Notes: a model not told the origin generated them from the sequence alone. Counted from the first letter of the stretch, positions 44,263 to 55,025 are shown. The stretch: DNA of 64,000 bases from Komagataeibacter sp. FNDCR2 (GCF_021295395.1 NZ_JAIWOU010000001.1:189001-253000); one strand, 5' to 3'. Numbers and translations are program-made.

Positions 44263-45042
44263 TCAACCCGGAATATTGAATTCTGCAATCGTCGTCTCGA
44301 CCGGGGTGGTCTGTATCGTATGACCCGCCGCGGCAGTTCCTGTGCGTGAAATCAGCTCCTTGCCGTTGTAAAATATTGAGACGCGGTAGGGGGATAATGC
44401 TGAATACGGCATGGCGTAAGGGTTGACCTGCACCGTATAGTGGCCGGCAGGCGGGGCATTTTCCCATGTCACGTGTTCAACGGGATGATCGGTCAGGCGT
44501 GGAATCATTTCCGTTCCATTGACCGGGGCGGTAATTTTCTGGCCGAAAAAATTCTCTGCTTCTTCAGCCGCGCGTTCAAGAATATTGTTGACCTTTCGGG
44601 GCGGGCGGGGCAAGGCCTGATTGGCGTCCAGATCAAGGTAACCCCCATCAGCGGTGCGGTGGTTGAAGTATATCCGCTCTCCACTGGGCGGAATGACATG
44701 CAGGTCCAGATCGTTTCTGTCCTGCCATGTCAGTATGATTTCCAGCTTACCGCTGCGGCTACCAGCTTCATGGGCCCGCCTGACACTGTCTGCAGCCAGG
44801 GTTGCATCAGTATAGAAGAAGGCTGTCGAAGCGGATGGGGACGGCACAGGCGGCGATGGCAGGAAGCAGGGGGGATGGATGGGCTCCTGCAGGTGCCAAA
44901 ATAGGAGCGCGGCAACCAGAAGCCCGAACCCCGAACCTGCCAGCGCAGGAGGCATAAGGTTGGGAGGCTGGCGGAAAACGGGAGTAAGTGGCCGCGCCAG
45001 CCCAGGGGCATCCTGCGTGGGGGGAATGTTGTGATGGGACAA
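44263..45042 (-). CDS. membrane-anchored DUF2135-like domain protein
   Basis: The 259-aa product has an N-terminal anchor (PPALAGSGFGLLVAALLFW) and a proline-rich spacer. A domain follows with LEIILTWQDRNDLDLHVIPP, ERIYFNHRTADGGYLDLDAN and AGHYTVQVNPYAMPY. The order 'W..ND.DLHV..P.G....Y.H......LD.D...G.Y.V.V' is that of DUF2135/YfaP-type domains. The start appears to be TTG with GAGG upstream. The acidic strand could bind metal. It is one of three related proteins encoded side by side. Confidence 0.65.
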   Translation of the reverse strand: MSHHNIPPTQDAPGLARPLTPVFRQPPNLMPPALAGSGFGLLVAALLFWHLQEPIHPPCFLPSPPVPSPSASTAFFYTDATLAADSVRRAHEAGSRSGKLEIILTWQDRNDLDLHVIPPSGERIYFNHRTADGGYLDLDANQALPRPPRKVNNILERAAEEAENFFGQKITAPVNGTEMIPRLTDHPVEHVTWENAPPAGHYTVQVNPYAMPYSALSPYRVSIFYNGKELISRTGTAAAGHTIQTTPVETTIAEFNIPG

Positions 45043-45182
45043 TCCGAGCGCCTCAATGCGTGATCACAGGCAGATGACCCGCAGGCCATGGCGTCGAAGT
45101 ATCAGGAGAATATTTCATCCTTCTGCCTCAGGCGCGGTCATAAATTATCCTTGGGGAGAAAGATTACGGATGGTGAGCATTC

Positions 45183-46397
45183 TTACGATGCAGGAATGGT
45201 AAAATTGCATACTGCTCCGTAGCGTTGATTTTCCCGCGCCACGCCTCTGCGGCGCAGGATGACCCGTCCCTTATAAATTACACAGACCCGAAAGGCGGAT
45301 GTTTTCGCGACCCGCATATTATAGGGGTCGACGCTTACACTGTAGCAGCCGGGCCGAGCATGGTGGTGCCAGACCACACTCTCGACGGGGCGTGCGGTAA
45401 GGGGGGAATGGTCGGCGTTTGCATCATATTCAAGACGGGCTCCGTCCGGATGTTCAGGTGCGTCATAATAGATCCTTCCTTTATCAGGGCAGACAATATG
45501 CAGGTCCAGATCATTACGGTCATTCCAGACCAGGATCACCTGTAGCAGACCGCCGGAAGCCCCGATTCCACGCGCACGGCGGCGGTCATTCAGGTCCATA
45601 AGGCGGTTCCTGAGCGGCCAGAAACATGCCAGCAGAAGCAGCAGAAGCCCGAGCAGGAACAAAATCCACCATGGCAGGTTCAGATGCGACGCGTGGCACC
45701 ACATCCGGAAGGTCACGAACAATCCCGCCAGATGTGGCAGAAGCCACAGGAAAAGCCCCAGTGCCAGAAGGCCCAGCAAAAGGAATGTCCATTCCGGCCA
45801 TGGGCCCAGCGGCCGACGAGAAGGGATGGCGGGTGGAGTGGCAACAACAGGCGGCTTTTCCGGCAGTGGAGCTGGAGCCGGAACAGGTGTAGATGGCGGC
45901 TCATCATACTGGCGCGGCGCGGGCGGCGCTGGAGACACAGGGGGGGGCGCAGTATTTTCGCTGTATTTCAGATCCCCATGGGCCAGCTTTCCTTCCCGGT
46001 AACGATGCCCCCAAGGCGCCAGGACGGGTCCAGATGGGCCTGGATACAAGGCAGTTGCATCAGGAATGTTGAGAGCCTGGGCAAGAGCTTCCTTCGCGGT
46101 GGAGGGCTGTTTTGCAAGCTGGACTTCAATAGCGGTGCGAAGGGTCTGATATTGCTGTTGTAATTGCGCTGGAGAGGCTGGTGTTTCGGTTCTGGGTCCA
46201 TACCAGTCAACCTGTCCGCCGGGGCCGGTAGCGGGTTCTGCAAGGGTAAGTCGTTCTTTTGCAGGAAAATCGGGAGCATTCTGGACTGCGGTGAGGGTTT
46301 CTTCCAACTCGGACCAAAGTTCGTCCAGCCGCTGTCCGTCATATCGCAGCGGTTCATAATCACTGGCATTTGTAGTCGTCAGACGAATGGGTGTCAC
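45183..46397 (-). CDS. SrfA-like membrane protein with C-terminal DUF2135-like domain
   Basis: The 404-aa product has an N-terminal ~150-residue domain containing GGQVDWYGP and GPVLAPWGHRYREGKLA, a proline-rich stretch, and two hydrophobic helices near 198-222 and 240-265. The DUF2135-like domain follows (VILVWNDRNDLDLHIVCP, GCYSVSVDPYN). WYGP and the PWG box also occur in the next upstream gene. I link this N-terminal domain to SrfA proteins from memory of a DWYAP-like motif there, so the link is tentative. The start is GTG with GGGAGG 7 bases upstream. Confidence 0.55.
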   Translation of the reverse strand: MTPIRLTTTNASDYEPLRYDGQRLDELWSELEETLTAVQNAPDFPAKERLTLAEPATGPGGQVDWYGPRTETPASPAQLQQQYQTLRTAIEVQLAKQPSTAKEALAQALNIPDATALYPGPSGPVLAPWGHRYREGKLAHGDLKYSENTAPPPVSPAPPAPRQYDEPPSTPVPAPAPLPEKPPVVATPPAIPSRRPLGPWPEWTFLLLGLLALGLFLWLLPHLAGLFVTFRMWCHASHLNLPWWILFLLGLLLLLLACFWPLRNRLMDLNDRRRARGIGASGGLLQVILVWNDRNDLDLHIVCPDKGRIYYDAPEHPDGARLEYDANADHSPLTARPVESVVWHHHARPGCYSVSVDPYNMRVAKTSAFRVCVIYKGRVILRRRGVARENQRYGAVCNFTIPAS

Positions 46398-46485
46398 GGT
46401 GCGACCTCCCGGAATATGGTGTGGACAGCATCAGGAGTGGCAGGGGCGGCATGATGCGTATCGGGCGGAAAATATGGCAGCATCG

Positions 46486-47352
<867 letters not shown>

Positions 47353-47643
47353 CGAAAGTATAGACGACAGTGTCCATCTTTAGGTAGCTGAAGCCGATCG
47401 GTGGTTTCATAATGGAATATATTTGATGACTGAATCGCCCCGTATTTACAGGAGAATGACCGGTTCAGCAAGACTGTCGTTTACCATCGCCTGCGGCGAA
47501 CAATTCCTGCTCTGGATACAACCAGTTTCGAACTGGTCGTTAGCTTACCCTGTATGCTATCCTATAAAAATAATAATTTATCAGGTATGCACAGGAAATA
47601 TCTGTGCTGACCTCCCTTATCTTTCTTGTTGGACTTTACTCTT
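47353..47643. promoter_or_regulatory. divergent promoter region of the Srf-like locus
   Basis: This 291-base gap separates the first operon gene (minus) from the ABC ATPase gene (plus). It has an AT-rich centre near 47560-47600 (CCTATAAAAATAATAATTTA) and should hold promoters in both directions. No palindromic operator was obvious. Confidence 0.45.
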
Positions 47644-48357
47644 ATGATCTGGCTACAGGCGCATAACCTTGAATGGCAGGCCCCTTCGAGCAATTTTCAC
47701 CTGCGTATATCGGCTCTGAGCCTCAAGACTGGTGACAGGATTAGCATTGTCGGCCCTTCCGGATCTGGAAAAAGTACGCTGCTGGGCTTGCTTGCCTTGG
47801 CATTGCGTCCGTCTGGCGCAGATATATTCCATCTTCGCACAGATACGGGCAAAGAATATGATTTATATACCCTTTGGCGGAAAGGTAAACGGCAGCAACT
47901 CGCTGCCCTTCGCAGCACGTTGATTGGGTTCGTACCGCAAACCAGTGCCCTCCTGCCTTTCCTTACAGCACAGGAAAATATTCTCCTGCCACTTCAGGTC
48001 ACGAGACGTAAAGCCAGTCGCAAAAATCTTGAAAATCTGATTGAAGCGCTCGACCTGCACAATTGTCTGCATCAACGCCCTGCTACACTCTCGGTTGGTC
48101 AACGCCAACGCGTGGCTGTTGCCCGCGCCCTTGTCGCGGATCCTCCTCTTATTCTGGCTGATGAACCTACGGCCTCGGTTCCACCTGAACAGGCTAGGAT
48201 TATATACGGCATGCTGCTCAATGCCCCGAATAGTGCCGTTATCATGATAACCCATGATCGGGAGAATGCCTGCCGGGCAGGATTCACTCCTGTAGAAGCT
48301 CGTCTTTGTGGGCAAAAGACGACCATTTCATGGCCTGTTAATGTTCCGGGGCGGTAA
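47644..48357 (+). CDS. ABC transporter ATP-binding protein, LolD type (TagT-like)
   Basis: The 237-aa product has Walker A GPSGSGKST at 37-45, Q-loop GFVPQTSALLPFLTAQENIL, signature LSVGQRQRVAVARAL (V in place of the usual G) and Walker B LILADEPTA. These are the features of LolD/MacB-type ATPases that pair with FtsX-type permeases. The only such permease in the window is at 33097, more than 13 kb away on the opposite strand at the other end of the locus. A weak GGA precedes the ATG. The 294 bases after the gene hold nothing I recognise. Confidence 0.85.
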   Translation: MIWLQAHNLEWQAPSSNFHLRISALSLKTGDRISIVGPSGSGKSTLLGLLALALRPSGADIFHLRTDTGKEYDLYTLWRKGKRQQLAALRSTLIGFVPQTSALLPFLTAQENILLPLQVTRRKASRKNLENLIEALDLHNCLHQRPATLSVGQRQRVAVARALVADPPLILADEPTASVPPEQARIIYGMLLNAPNSAVIMITHDRENACRAGFTPVEARLCGQKTTISWPVNVPGR

Positions 48358-48651
48358 TTCGGATGTTTGTATGATGAATGCCTCGGTATTGGTCGCATCG
48401 TCTTTTTGGGATCGGACGAAGGGTTTCTGCTTCTTCCTCGCGCTGGCGGGATAGGACTTATCTACCCCGCGGAGTAGTCAGGTTCCATGTAAACAGCGGG
48501 CTATCTGCTCCTTCACAATCGAAAGCGAAAACGCCCGCAATTCTGGCGTCTTCTCAACAGATACCCGCAGTAGTGAGATCCTGAACCATGGCTGCCCATA
48601 GATTCAGAACTCAATATAAAACGCAACTATAGTGCTAATCCGAAGAATTCT

Positions 48652-49194
48652 TTAACCGCCGCTGTTAGCAAGCTCCGTCATGGTCTTTATCTGATTATGC
48701 AGATCAGAAATCTGCTTCTGGATACGCTGAATTTCTTCAGCATTGGGGTTCGGTTCCCCCTGTATGGTCGCAAGCTTCTGCTTTGCCGCCTGCATTTGCG
48801 CTTCCAGAGCATTTTTCTGCTGGAGCAACTCAGTCTTGCTCCTTGCCAGTCGATCCACTTCAGCACGTTTCAGATTGGTTTCAGACTTCAAGGCACCCAT
48901 CTGTGAATGCATTGTAGTGGACATGGTCTGTTCTGTGTTTTGTGCGTTTGAAGCCGCATGCTCGGCTTCAATAGCCTTTTGGCGGGCCAGTATGGCATTG
49001 GCCTGCGCACTGTTTGATTCGCTCTGCAAGGCCCTGGCTCGTTGCTGATAGCCTCCATCAGACATACAGCCGACACCACTGAAGAAATCAGTCCGGCTGG
49101 GATCACAATGCTGCGGACCGGTGCTGCAGGCTGATAGCAGCAACATACCGCTAGCCAGCACCGTCAAGGGAGCATGTGCTTTGTAATCCCTCAT
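48652..49194 (-). CDS. outer-membrane-type lipoprotein with coiled coil
   Basis: The 180-aa product has a lipoprotein signal with lipobox LLSAC (cysteine at residue 23). A Cys-containing stretch (CDPSRTDFFSGVGCMSDGGY) follows, then a long coiled coil over about 50-175 (AEVDRLARSKTELLQQKNAL). The residues after the lipidated cysteine (S, T) give no sign of inner-membrane retention. GTG 49206 is an alternative start. Next to a TagRST-like set it is a candidate for the TagQ-like lipoprotein, though similarity to TagQ is not shown. Confidence 0.7.
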   Translation of the reverse strand: MRDYKAHAPLTVLASGMLLLSACSTGPQHCDPSRTDFFSGVGCMSDGGYQQRARALQSESNSAQANAILARQKAIEAEHAASNAQNTEQTMSTTMHSQMGALKSETNLKRAEVDRLARSKTELLQQKNALEAQMQAAKQKLATIQGEPNPNAEEIQRIQKQISDLHNQIKTMTELANSGG

Positions 49195-49276
49195 TTTACC
49201 ACTCACGTATTTTTATTCCCTAATACTTACAGCGATTTTTAAAATTACTCGCCAGAACTGCCTCATTAACCCCGTT

Positions 49277-49957
49277 TCAGGATACAGCGATCAGAGCCTG
49301 CATATTATTGGCCTGCTCCTGCTGTTGCTTGAGTGCTGCCTGCAACTGCATCCGGGCTTTCTGAAGGTCTTCCTGCTGTGCCGCTGTACCCCGTTTGGCT
49401 GCGATCAGATAGTTGGTGCTGTTTAGCTGCTTCTGTACATCGGCAATGTTCTGAACCAATAATTCCCTGTCTTGCTGAAACCGGGAAACTTTCTGATTAT
49501 ACTGTGCCAAAGTAATCTGCTGACTATGCAACTGGGATTTCAGAGCGTTGATCTTCTGCGTGGCATCATTCACAATGGTCTGCGAGGCATTGACCACCTG
49601 CTGGGCTGATGCAGCGTCTTTGTTGGCCTGCACAATCTGGCCTGCGTACTGGTCCTCGGTTTCCTTGGCAGCCTGCGCCCGACTGGCCACATACAGGCCC
49701 GCCGCCACACCGGCTACACCACCGCCAATGGCGCCCTTGATACAGCCATTGGTATTGGCGGCAAGAAAGCCAAGACCACACCCGACCGCGCCCCCCACCA
49801 TTGTCCCCTCAAACGTAGTCAAGGCGGCGTTGGAACCATGATGCCGTAATATTTTTTCGGCTGAGGAAAGGTTGCCTGCTTCCGCAGGGCTAATATTGGC
49901 GCAGGTGGCAAACAGAAGGAAGCCTCCAAGAGATGCAGCAATACCTTTAATATTCAT
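49277..49957 (-). CDS. exported glycine-zipper and coiled-coil protein
   Basis: The 226-aa product has a signal peptide (ASLGGFLLFATCANISPAEA). A glycine-rich hydrophobic segment, GGAVGCGLGFLAANTNGC then GAIGGGVAGVAAGLYVA at about 55-92, resembles glycine-zipper membrane motifs. The remaining 130 residues are coiled coil (QKINALKSQLHSQQITLAQY). It lies upstream of the lipoprotein gene on the same strand, 82 bases away, and the two coiled coils may interact. Function is unknown. Confidence 0.65.
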   Translation of the reverse strand: MNIKGIAASLGGFLLFATCANISPAEAGNLSSAEKILRHHGSNAALTTFEGTMVGGAVGCGLGFLAANTNGCIKGAIGGGVAGVAAGLYVASRAQAAKETEDQYAGQIVQANKDAASAQQVVNASQTIVNDATQKINALKSQLHSQQITLAQYNQKVSRFQQDRELLVQNIADVQKQLNSTNYLIAAKRGTAAQQEDLQKARMQLQAALKQQQEQANNMQALIAVS

Positions 49958-50289
49958 AATATATTTCCTGATCCAATATCATTTATAATCTAATAGGAAA
50001 CTCCCTATACCATTCCCTTATAATCCTGCCAATCGCTGCGACAGGCCAAGGTTAGTCCTTCAAATTTAGATAAATGCCTGAATTATATTGGTCCGTAGAA
50101 AGAAGGCAGATACATGGATTTCAAGGAAAAATAACGTGGAAATCCATCAGGTGATTACAAATGCTGTTGAAATAGACAGAAAAGCATGGTGCGTAAATTC
50201 ATAAATTTAACGAAAATGTGATGAAACGTTCTCCAGGTTATTTTATGCCTGTAGGATCTTGACTGAGAGAACGGACTGCATAGTTGTTT
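49958..50289. other. non-coding AT-rich stretch
   Basis: No supportable gene is present. The left part upstream of 49957 probably holds the promoter for the glycine-zipper and lipoprotein genes. Nothing else is recognised. Confidence 0.45.
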
Positions 50290-50612
50290 GTGATGAGCCT
50301 GATCAGTCTGGGCGCCTTTGATCGAGGAAGTCCGTCCGAAGGGCAAGGCCCAACCGAAACACCTTCGGCGGACAATATCCGCGATTTTCTGGCCCCATCA
50401 CAACAAGACGAAATGGCGCTCCCTGCCATCCGTTTATAACCGGGTTCCCGGTCTGCTCGGAACGTCCCGGCGCAGTAGGGGCGACAATCGACTGTCCGTG
50501 GACGCGATTCCGTGGATGGTCCGCAATACGGCGTGCTGCGTGATCTGCCGGATGTGCCCGGAAAATGGTTCACGCCCGTTTTCGACAGGATTGCTATGCA
50601 ATGGATAGGCAA
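50290..50612 (+). pseudogene. two joined IS5-type transposase fragments
   Basis: Frames on the plus strand give EEVRPKGKAQPKHLRRTISA followed by HNKTKWRSLPSVYNRVPG, resembling one transposase N-terminus. After a junction they give DNRLSVDAIPWMVRN and, in another frame, LRDLPDVPGKW, resembling an IS5 start (DAILW.VRSGAPWRDLP...GKW). Several frame changes are needed. These relics mark the right edge of the Srf-like locus. The gap to 50697 is AT-rich and empty. Confidence 0.5.
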
Positions 50613-50696
50613 CGTATCTTTTCTATAAATAGGATATTACTGATTGAATACAAAAAATATTCAATCAGTTCAGATTTAAAAAACTATAATATATAG

Positions 50697-51497
50697 TTAT
50701 TCAGGCTGCCAGGATATGGCCTGCTGAAGCATTTGTCCGATCAATATTGATATTTTGCGTGTTTTATCCGTATTAATCGGCCATGGGGCATCTTCGTGGG
50801 TAAGGTAAATGGTCTGGGCCTTCTCGAGCTGTATTGCATGGATACCCTGTTCCGGTTGTCCATAATGCCGCGTTGTATAGCCACCTTTGAAGCGGCCATT
50901 GACGATATGGGAGTAATCCTTGTCCTGCCCGGCAATATTGACAACGCCGTTTATAAGCGATGGCGCGCAGGATGCCCCCTGGTTCGTGCCGAAATTCAAA
51001 TCGGGCAGGGGGCCTTCAAACAGGCGGGGAATTTCCGTCTTGATGGAATGTCCATCCCATAATATCGCCCAGCCCCATTGGGCTTTCAGTCGGGCAAGCT
51101 CTTCGGCAACCGCATCGTGATAGGGCTGCCAGTAATGGGTCAGATGTTCGCCAATCTCTGCTTCATCCGGCATCAGGCCGGATTGATAGATCGGGGTGCC
51201 GTCGAATGTCAGTTCCGGTACCAGGCCGGTCTTCGGTCGCCCCGGATAGAGTGTGGAATCATCCGGACCACGGTTGAGGTCGATGACGTAACGGGAATAA
51301 TTGGCGCGAATGACCCCGATGCCCATATCAGTTGCGGGGGCATAGAGTTTTTCCATGTACCAGTCGGTATCAGGCAGTAACCGTCCGCGCGCCGTCATGC
51401 GCTCTTCCATGCCGGGGGCGAGTGCCGTGCCCGCGTGTGGAAGGGTGACAAGCACGGGCGCCGTGCCGCGTGTGTAGCTAAAGACAGGTGGGGTCAT
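50697..51497 (-). CDS. hutG: N-formylglutamate deformylase
   Basis: The 266-aa enzyme releases formate and glutamate, the last step of the five-step histidine pathway. Family features are VLVTLPHAGTALAPGM at the N-terminus, NYSRYVIDLNRGPDD in the centre and ILWDGHSIKTEIPRLFEG with metal-binding residues. The start at 51497 overlaps the hutF stop (ATGA), so translation is coupled; longer in-frame forms would run into hutF. Confidence 0.93.
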   Translation of the reverse strand: MTPPVFSYTRGTAPVLVTLPHAGTALAPGMEERMTARGRLLPDTDWYMEKLYAPATDMGIGVIRANYSRYVIDLNRGPDDSTLYPGRPKTGLVPELTFDGTPIYQSGLMPDEAEIGEHLTHYWQPYHDAVAEELARLKAQWGWAILWDGHSIKTEIPRLFEGPLPDLNFGTNQGASCAPSLINGVVNIAGQDKDYSHIVNGRFKGGYTTRHYGQPEQGIHAIQLEKAQTIYLTHEDAPWPINTDKTRKISILIGQMLQQAISWQPE

Positions 51498-52894
51498 GAC
51501 AGGGAACTCCGGTCGGAATGGAGGGTCGTGATGGCCTTGTGAAATTCGGTTGCAATGCGTTCTTCGTGCATATGGTGCCCATCGCGCACCACCCATTGCC
51601 CACCACACAGGACATCACTTATGGGAAGGGTGGCGCGGGCAAAGACAAGGGAGTCCAGAATGGTGTCGCCCCGCAGCCCCGGTAGCGACAGGTTCGAGCC
51701 ACTGAGCGTGCACAGGTCGGCGCGCTGCCCCGCCGCAAGCATGCCACCATTATGGCCGCAGGCCTGCGTTCCGCCGCGCAGGGCCTGCGAGTACAGGTAA
51801 TTCCCGACCGAACCGGTCTGGCCGGAGGGCAGGGCGCGGCAGCGTTTTTGTGATATGAGGCGTTGCCCGTATTCCAGCGTGCGCAATTCTTCGGCTACAT
51901 TAAGTAAAACGTTACTGTCACTGCCGATGCCAAACCGCCCGCCCGCATCCACGTAATCACTGAACGGGAAGAAACCGTCACCCAGATTGGCTTCGGTAAT
52001 GGGGCAGATACCGGCAACCGCGCCGGAGCGGGCCAGGCGCACCGTTTCATCGTGGTCCATATGGGTGGCATGGACAAGGCACCAGCGATCATCCACTGGC
52101 ATTTCATCCAGCAACCACGCAACAGGCCTGCGACCCAGAAAGGCGACACAGTCTTCGACTTCCTTCATCTGTTCGGCAATGTGGATATGAACGGGCATGT
52201 CTTCCGGTACCAGACGAAGCATTTCGCGTATGTCATCACCACTTGCCGCGCGCAGGGAGTGCAGGGCTACGCCCGCGTTCACCAGCGGGTTGCTGGCATG
52301 GCGGGCCGTAATATCGGTAATGACCCGCGCCAGGAATTCCGGCGAACTGGCAAAGCGCCCCTGTTCCGGGGCGAGCGGGCGGCCAAACCCGGCATGCCGG
52401 TAAAGGGCCGGCAGCATGGTCATGCCAATGCCAGCCTGCTGCGCGGCGTCAATCACGGCCAGCGGCATTTCAGCAGGCTGCGCATAAGGCCGTCCATCCG
52501 GAGCGCAATGAAGGTAATGGAACTCGGCTACCTGCGTATAACCGGCCTTGAGCATTTCAACATAAAGCTGGGCCGCGATGGCGCGGAGCGTATCAGGGTC
52601 GATCGCGGCGGCAAGGCGGTACATCTGCCCGCGCCAGCTCCAGAATGAATCGGTGGGGTTCAGCCGGGTTTCCGTCAACCCCGCCATGGCGCGCTGGAAG
52701 GCATGCGAATGCAGGCTGGGCATTGGCGGAAGGGCGATATCGACCCGCCTGTCTTCCGGCCGGGGTTGCCGGTCGGCCTCTACCGAGGTGAAGAAGCCAT
52801 GGGCATCGGAACACAGACGTACATTGTCGCGCCATCCATCTGGCAGCAGGGCCTGCCCGGCAAAAATATTCTGGGTCTGTACCGATGGGGACAT
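51494..52894 (-). CDS. hutF: formimidoylglutamate deiminase
   Basis: The ~466-aa amidohydrolase converts N-formimidoyl-glutamate to N-formylglutamate and ammonia. It has the metal motif PSLHSHAFQRAMAG, VHIHIAEQMKEVEDC, LVHATHMDHDE and GIGSDSNVLLN, all in the usual order. ATG 52894 is chosen although only a short AGG precedes it, because the longer frame to 52966 runs through a HutC-type operator. With hutG it makes the deiminase/deformylase branch rather than the direct HutG branch. Confidence 0.93.
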   Translation of the reverse strand: MSPSVQTQNIFAGQALLPDGWRDNVRLCSDAHGFFTSVEADRQPRPEDRRVDIALPPMPSLHSHAFQRAMAGLTETRLNPTDSFWSWRGQMYRLAAAIDPDTLRAIAAQLYVEMLKAGYTQVAEFHYLHCAPDGRPYAQPAEMPLAVIDAAQQAGIGMTMLPALYRHAGFGRPLAPEQGRFASSPEFLARVITDITARHASNPLVNAGVALHSLRAASGDDIREMLRLVPEDMPVHIHIAEQMKEVEDCVAFLGRRPVAWLLDEMPVDDRWCLVHATHMDHDETVRLARSGAVAGICPITEANLGDGFFPFSDYVDAGGRFGIGSDSNVLLNVAEELRTLEYGQRLISQKRCRALPSGQTGSVGNYLYSQALRGGTQACGHNGGMLAAGQRADLCTLSGSNLSLPGLRGDTILDSLVFARATLPISDVLCGGQWVVRDGHHMHEERIATEFHKAITTLHSDRSSLS

Positions 52895-52944
52895 GGCGTG
52901 CCTGTTTCGAAGATCATTGCGTTGGAACGGTTTCAAAACTAGAC

Positions 52945-52954
52945 ATGTATATAC
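52945..52954. promoter_or_regulatory. HutC-type operator A, between hutF and hutI
   Basis: ATGTATATAC lies in the divergent gap 51 bases before hutF and 34 bases before hutI. With the next base G it matches TGTA-N2-TACA with one mismatch. The same ten bases recur before hutU and before the HisC-like gene. Confidence 0.7.
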
Positions 52955-52987
52955 GTTTAGGGTCAAGCGCTGAAATGGGAGTACGTC

Positions 52988-54220
52988 ATGTGGGATCGCT
53001 TATGGATCGATGTCAATCTGGCAACCGATGCGAGTGGGACCGGACAGCCGGGGGGCGACGATTTCGGTCTTGTTCCCAATGGCGCCATCGCGGCCAGAGA
53101 TGGCCTGATCGTGTGGGTCGGGCGACAGGCGGACCTGCCGGACCGGCCCGAACGTCTCGCCACCCATGTCATTTCGTGCAACGGGCAGTGGATGACGGCA
53201 GGGCTGGTCGACCCGCACACGCACCTTGTCTATGGCGGTGACAGAAGCGGTGAGTTCGCGGAGCGCCTGCAGGGTGTTTCCTATCAGGACATCGCACGGC
53301 GTGGGGGCGGCATCCTGTCAACCGTCCGCGCCACCCGTGATGCCAGCGAGGAGGAACTGCTGCGCCTTACGCTCAAGCGTGCGCGCTGCCTTGTTGACAA
53401 TGGCGTGACCACGGTCGAGATCAAATCCGGCTACGGGCTGCGGCTGGAAGATGAACTCAAGCAGTTGCGCGTGGCGCGTGCGGTCGGCAGGCACCTGCCG
53501 CTGCGGGTGCATGCCACCTTTCTCGGCGCGCATGCGCTACCGCCGGAATTCGCGGGCAGGCAGGATGATTACGTGACTTTCCTGTGCACGGAAATGCTGC
53601 CTGCCGTGGCGCAGGCAGGTCTGGCCGATAGTGTCGATGCCTTCTGTGAGACGATCGCGTTCCAGCCTGCCGAGGTTGAACGTATTTTTGAAGCCGCGCA
53701 GCGCTGGAAGCTTCCCGTGCGCCTGCATGCCGATCAATTATCCGACCTGGAGGGCGGGCGTCTTGCGGCGCGCTGGCATGCGCTTTCGGCCGATCATGTT
53801 GAATATGCAAGCGAAAGCAGCGTGCAGGCCATGGCGGATTCAGGCACCGTTGCCATGCTGCTGCCCGGCGCATTCTATTTTGTGCGGGAAACAAGGAAGC
53901 CCCCCGTGAGCCTGTTCCGCCAGTACGGTGTGCCCATGGGGCTCGCCACGGACTGCAATCCCGGCACGTCGCCCGTTCTCAGCCCCACGGCGGTCATGAA
54001 CATGGCCTGCACGCTCTTCCGCCTGACACCGGGGGAGGCGCTTGCCGGGCATACTCATATCGCGGCAAAGGCGCTGGGTCTGGACGGCAAGGTCGGGCGG
54101 CTGCGCACGGGTATGGCGGCCGACATGGTGGTGTGGGACATCGCCGGCCCGCATGAACTGTCATACTGGATTGGCGGCGTACGTCCCAGCGCACGGATTT
54201 TTGGTGGTTGCCCGCAATAA
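52988..54220 (+). CDS. hutI: imidazolonepropionase
   Basis: The 410-aa amidohydrolase opens the imidazolone ring to give formimidoylglutamate. The metal site [13 protein letters not shown] is near residue 76. [15 protein letters not shown] and [15 protein letters not shown] are HutI hallmarks. GGGAG precedes the ATG by 8 bases. It is divergent from hutF and is followed by hutC after 79 bases. Confidence 0.95.
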   Translation: MWDRLWIDVNLATDASGTGQPGGDDFGLVPNGAIAARDGLIVWVGRQADLPDRPERLATHVISCNGQWMTAGLVDPHTHLVYGGDRSGEFAERLQGVSYQDIARRGGGILSTVRATRDASEEELLRLTLKRARCLVDNGVTTVEIKSGYGLRLEDELKQLRVARAVGRHLPLRVHATFLGAHALPPEFAGRQDDYVTFLCTEMLPAVAQAGLADSVDAFCETIAFQPAEVERIFEAAQRWKLPVRLHADQLSDLEGGRLAARWHALSADHVEYASESSVQAMADSGTVAMLLPGAFYFVRETRKPPVSLFRQYGVPMGLATDCNPGTSPVLSPTAVMNMACTLFRLTPGEALAGHTHIAAKALGLDGKVGRLRTGMAADMVVWDIAGPHELSYWIGGVRPSARIFGGCPQ

Positions 54221-54299
54221 AAAGTCAGGATCAGCGCTGGATGGCGACTGCTCCCTTATGCCAGTATAGACTAACGTCTTCTGAATAAGGTGTAATTGC

Positions 54300-55025
54300 G
54301 TGTCACTGGCTTTAAGCAAGGATAAACCCGCCGCCCGCTACGAGCAGGTCAAACTGTACATCACCGAACGGATAGAAACCGGTGAATGGGCAATCGGTCA
54401 CCGCCTGCCGTCGGAAAGCGAACTGGTGGAACTGCTCGGCGTCTCGCGCATGACGGTCCACCGCGCCCTGCGTGAACTGACGGCAGAAGGGCTGGTCACG
54501 CGCGCGCAGGGGGTGGGAACCTTTGTCGCGGAACCCGCGCAGCGCGTGGAACTGCTGGAACTGCGTGATATCGCGGATGATATCGCCTCCAACGGGCATG
54601 AACACACCACACGGATCATTACGCTGGATACGATCCGCGCCAGCAGCGATCTCGCCACCGCGTTCGAGCAGCGTCCGGGCGCGCGGCTGTTCCACTCCAT
54701 TATCGTCCATTACGAGGACGATACGCCGCTACAGGTCGAGGAGCGTTTTGTCTCGCCCCATTTCGCCCCTGATTACCTGGAGCAGGATTTTTCCCTTACC
54801 CATCCGCACCGCCATCTTTCAGGTATTTCCCACCCTGAGGAAATCGAGCATGTGGTTTTCGCGGTCACGCCCAGCCTCGATATCTGCACGCTGCTGGACC
54901 TTGATGAGCCCGAAGCGTGCCTGCAACTCATGCGGCGTACATGGGTTGAAGGACGTGTCGTGATGAAGGGTATCTTCACCTATTCCGGCAGCCGCTTCAG
55001 CTTTGTGGGCCGCTACAGGCCCTGA
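54300..55025 (+). CDS. hutC: histidine utilisation repressor, GntR/HutC family
   Basis: The 241-aa repressor has an N-terminal GntR winged helix (RLPSESELVELLGVSRMTVH, then RALRELTAEGLVTRAQGVG) and a C-terminal UTRA ligand domain with VEERFVSPHFAPDYLEQDF and the typical FTYSGSRFSFVGRY ending. Known HutC proteins are released from DNA by urocanate. The start is GTG. Three sites with the TGTA-N2-TACA form occur in the locus, so it probably controls all four hut transcripts, likely including its own through operator A. Confidence 0.93.
   Translation: MSLALSKDKPAARYEQVKLYITERIETGEWAIGHRLPSESELVELLGVSRMTVHRALRELTAEGLVTRAQGVGTFVAEPAQRVELLELRDIADDIASNGHEHTTRIITLDTIRASSDLATAFEQRPGARLFHSIIVHYEDDTPLQVEERFVSPHFAPDYLEQDFSLTHPHRHLSGISHPEEIEHVVFAVTPSLDICTLLDLDEPEACLQLMRRTWVEGRVVMKGIFTYSGSRFSFVGRYRP

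Noticed and set aside
50238-50612. 124-codon minus-strand frame right of the Srf-like locus
   Set aside because: The opposite strand encodes recognisable transposase fragments, so this frame is a shadow.
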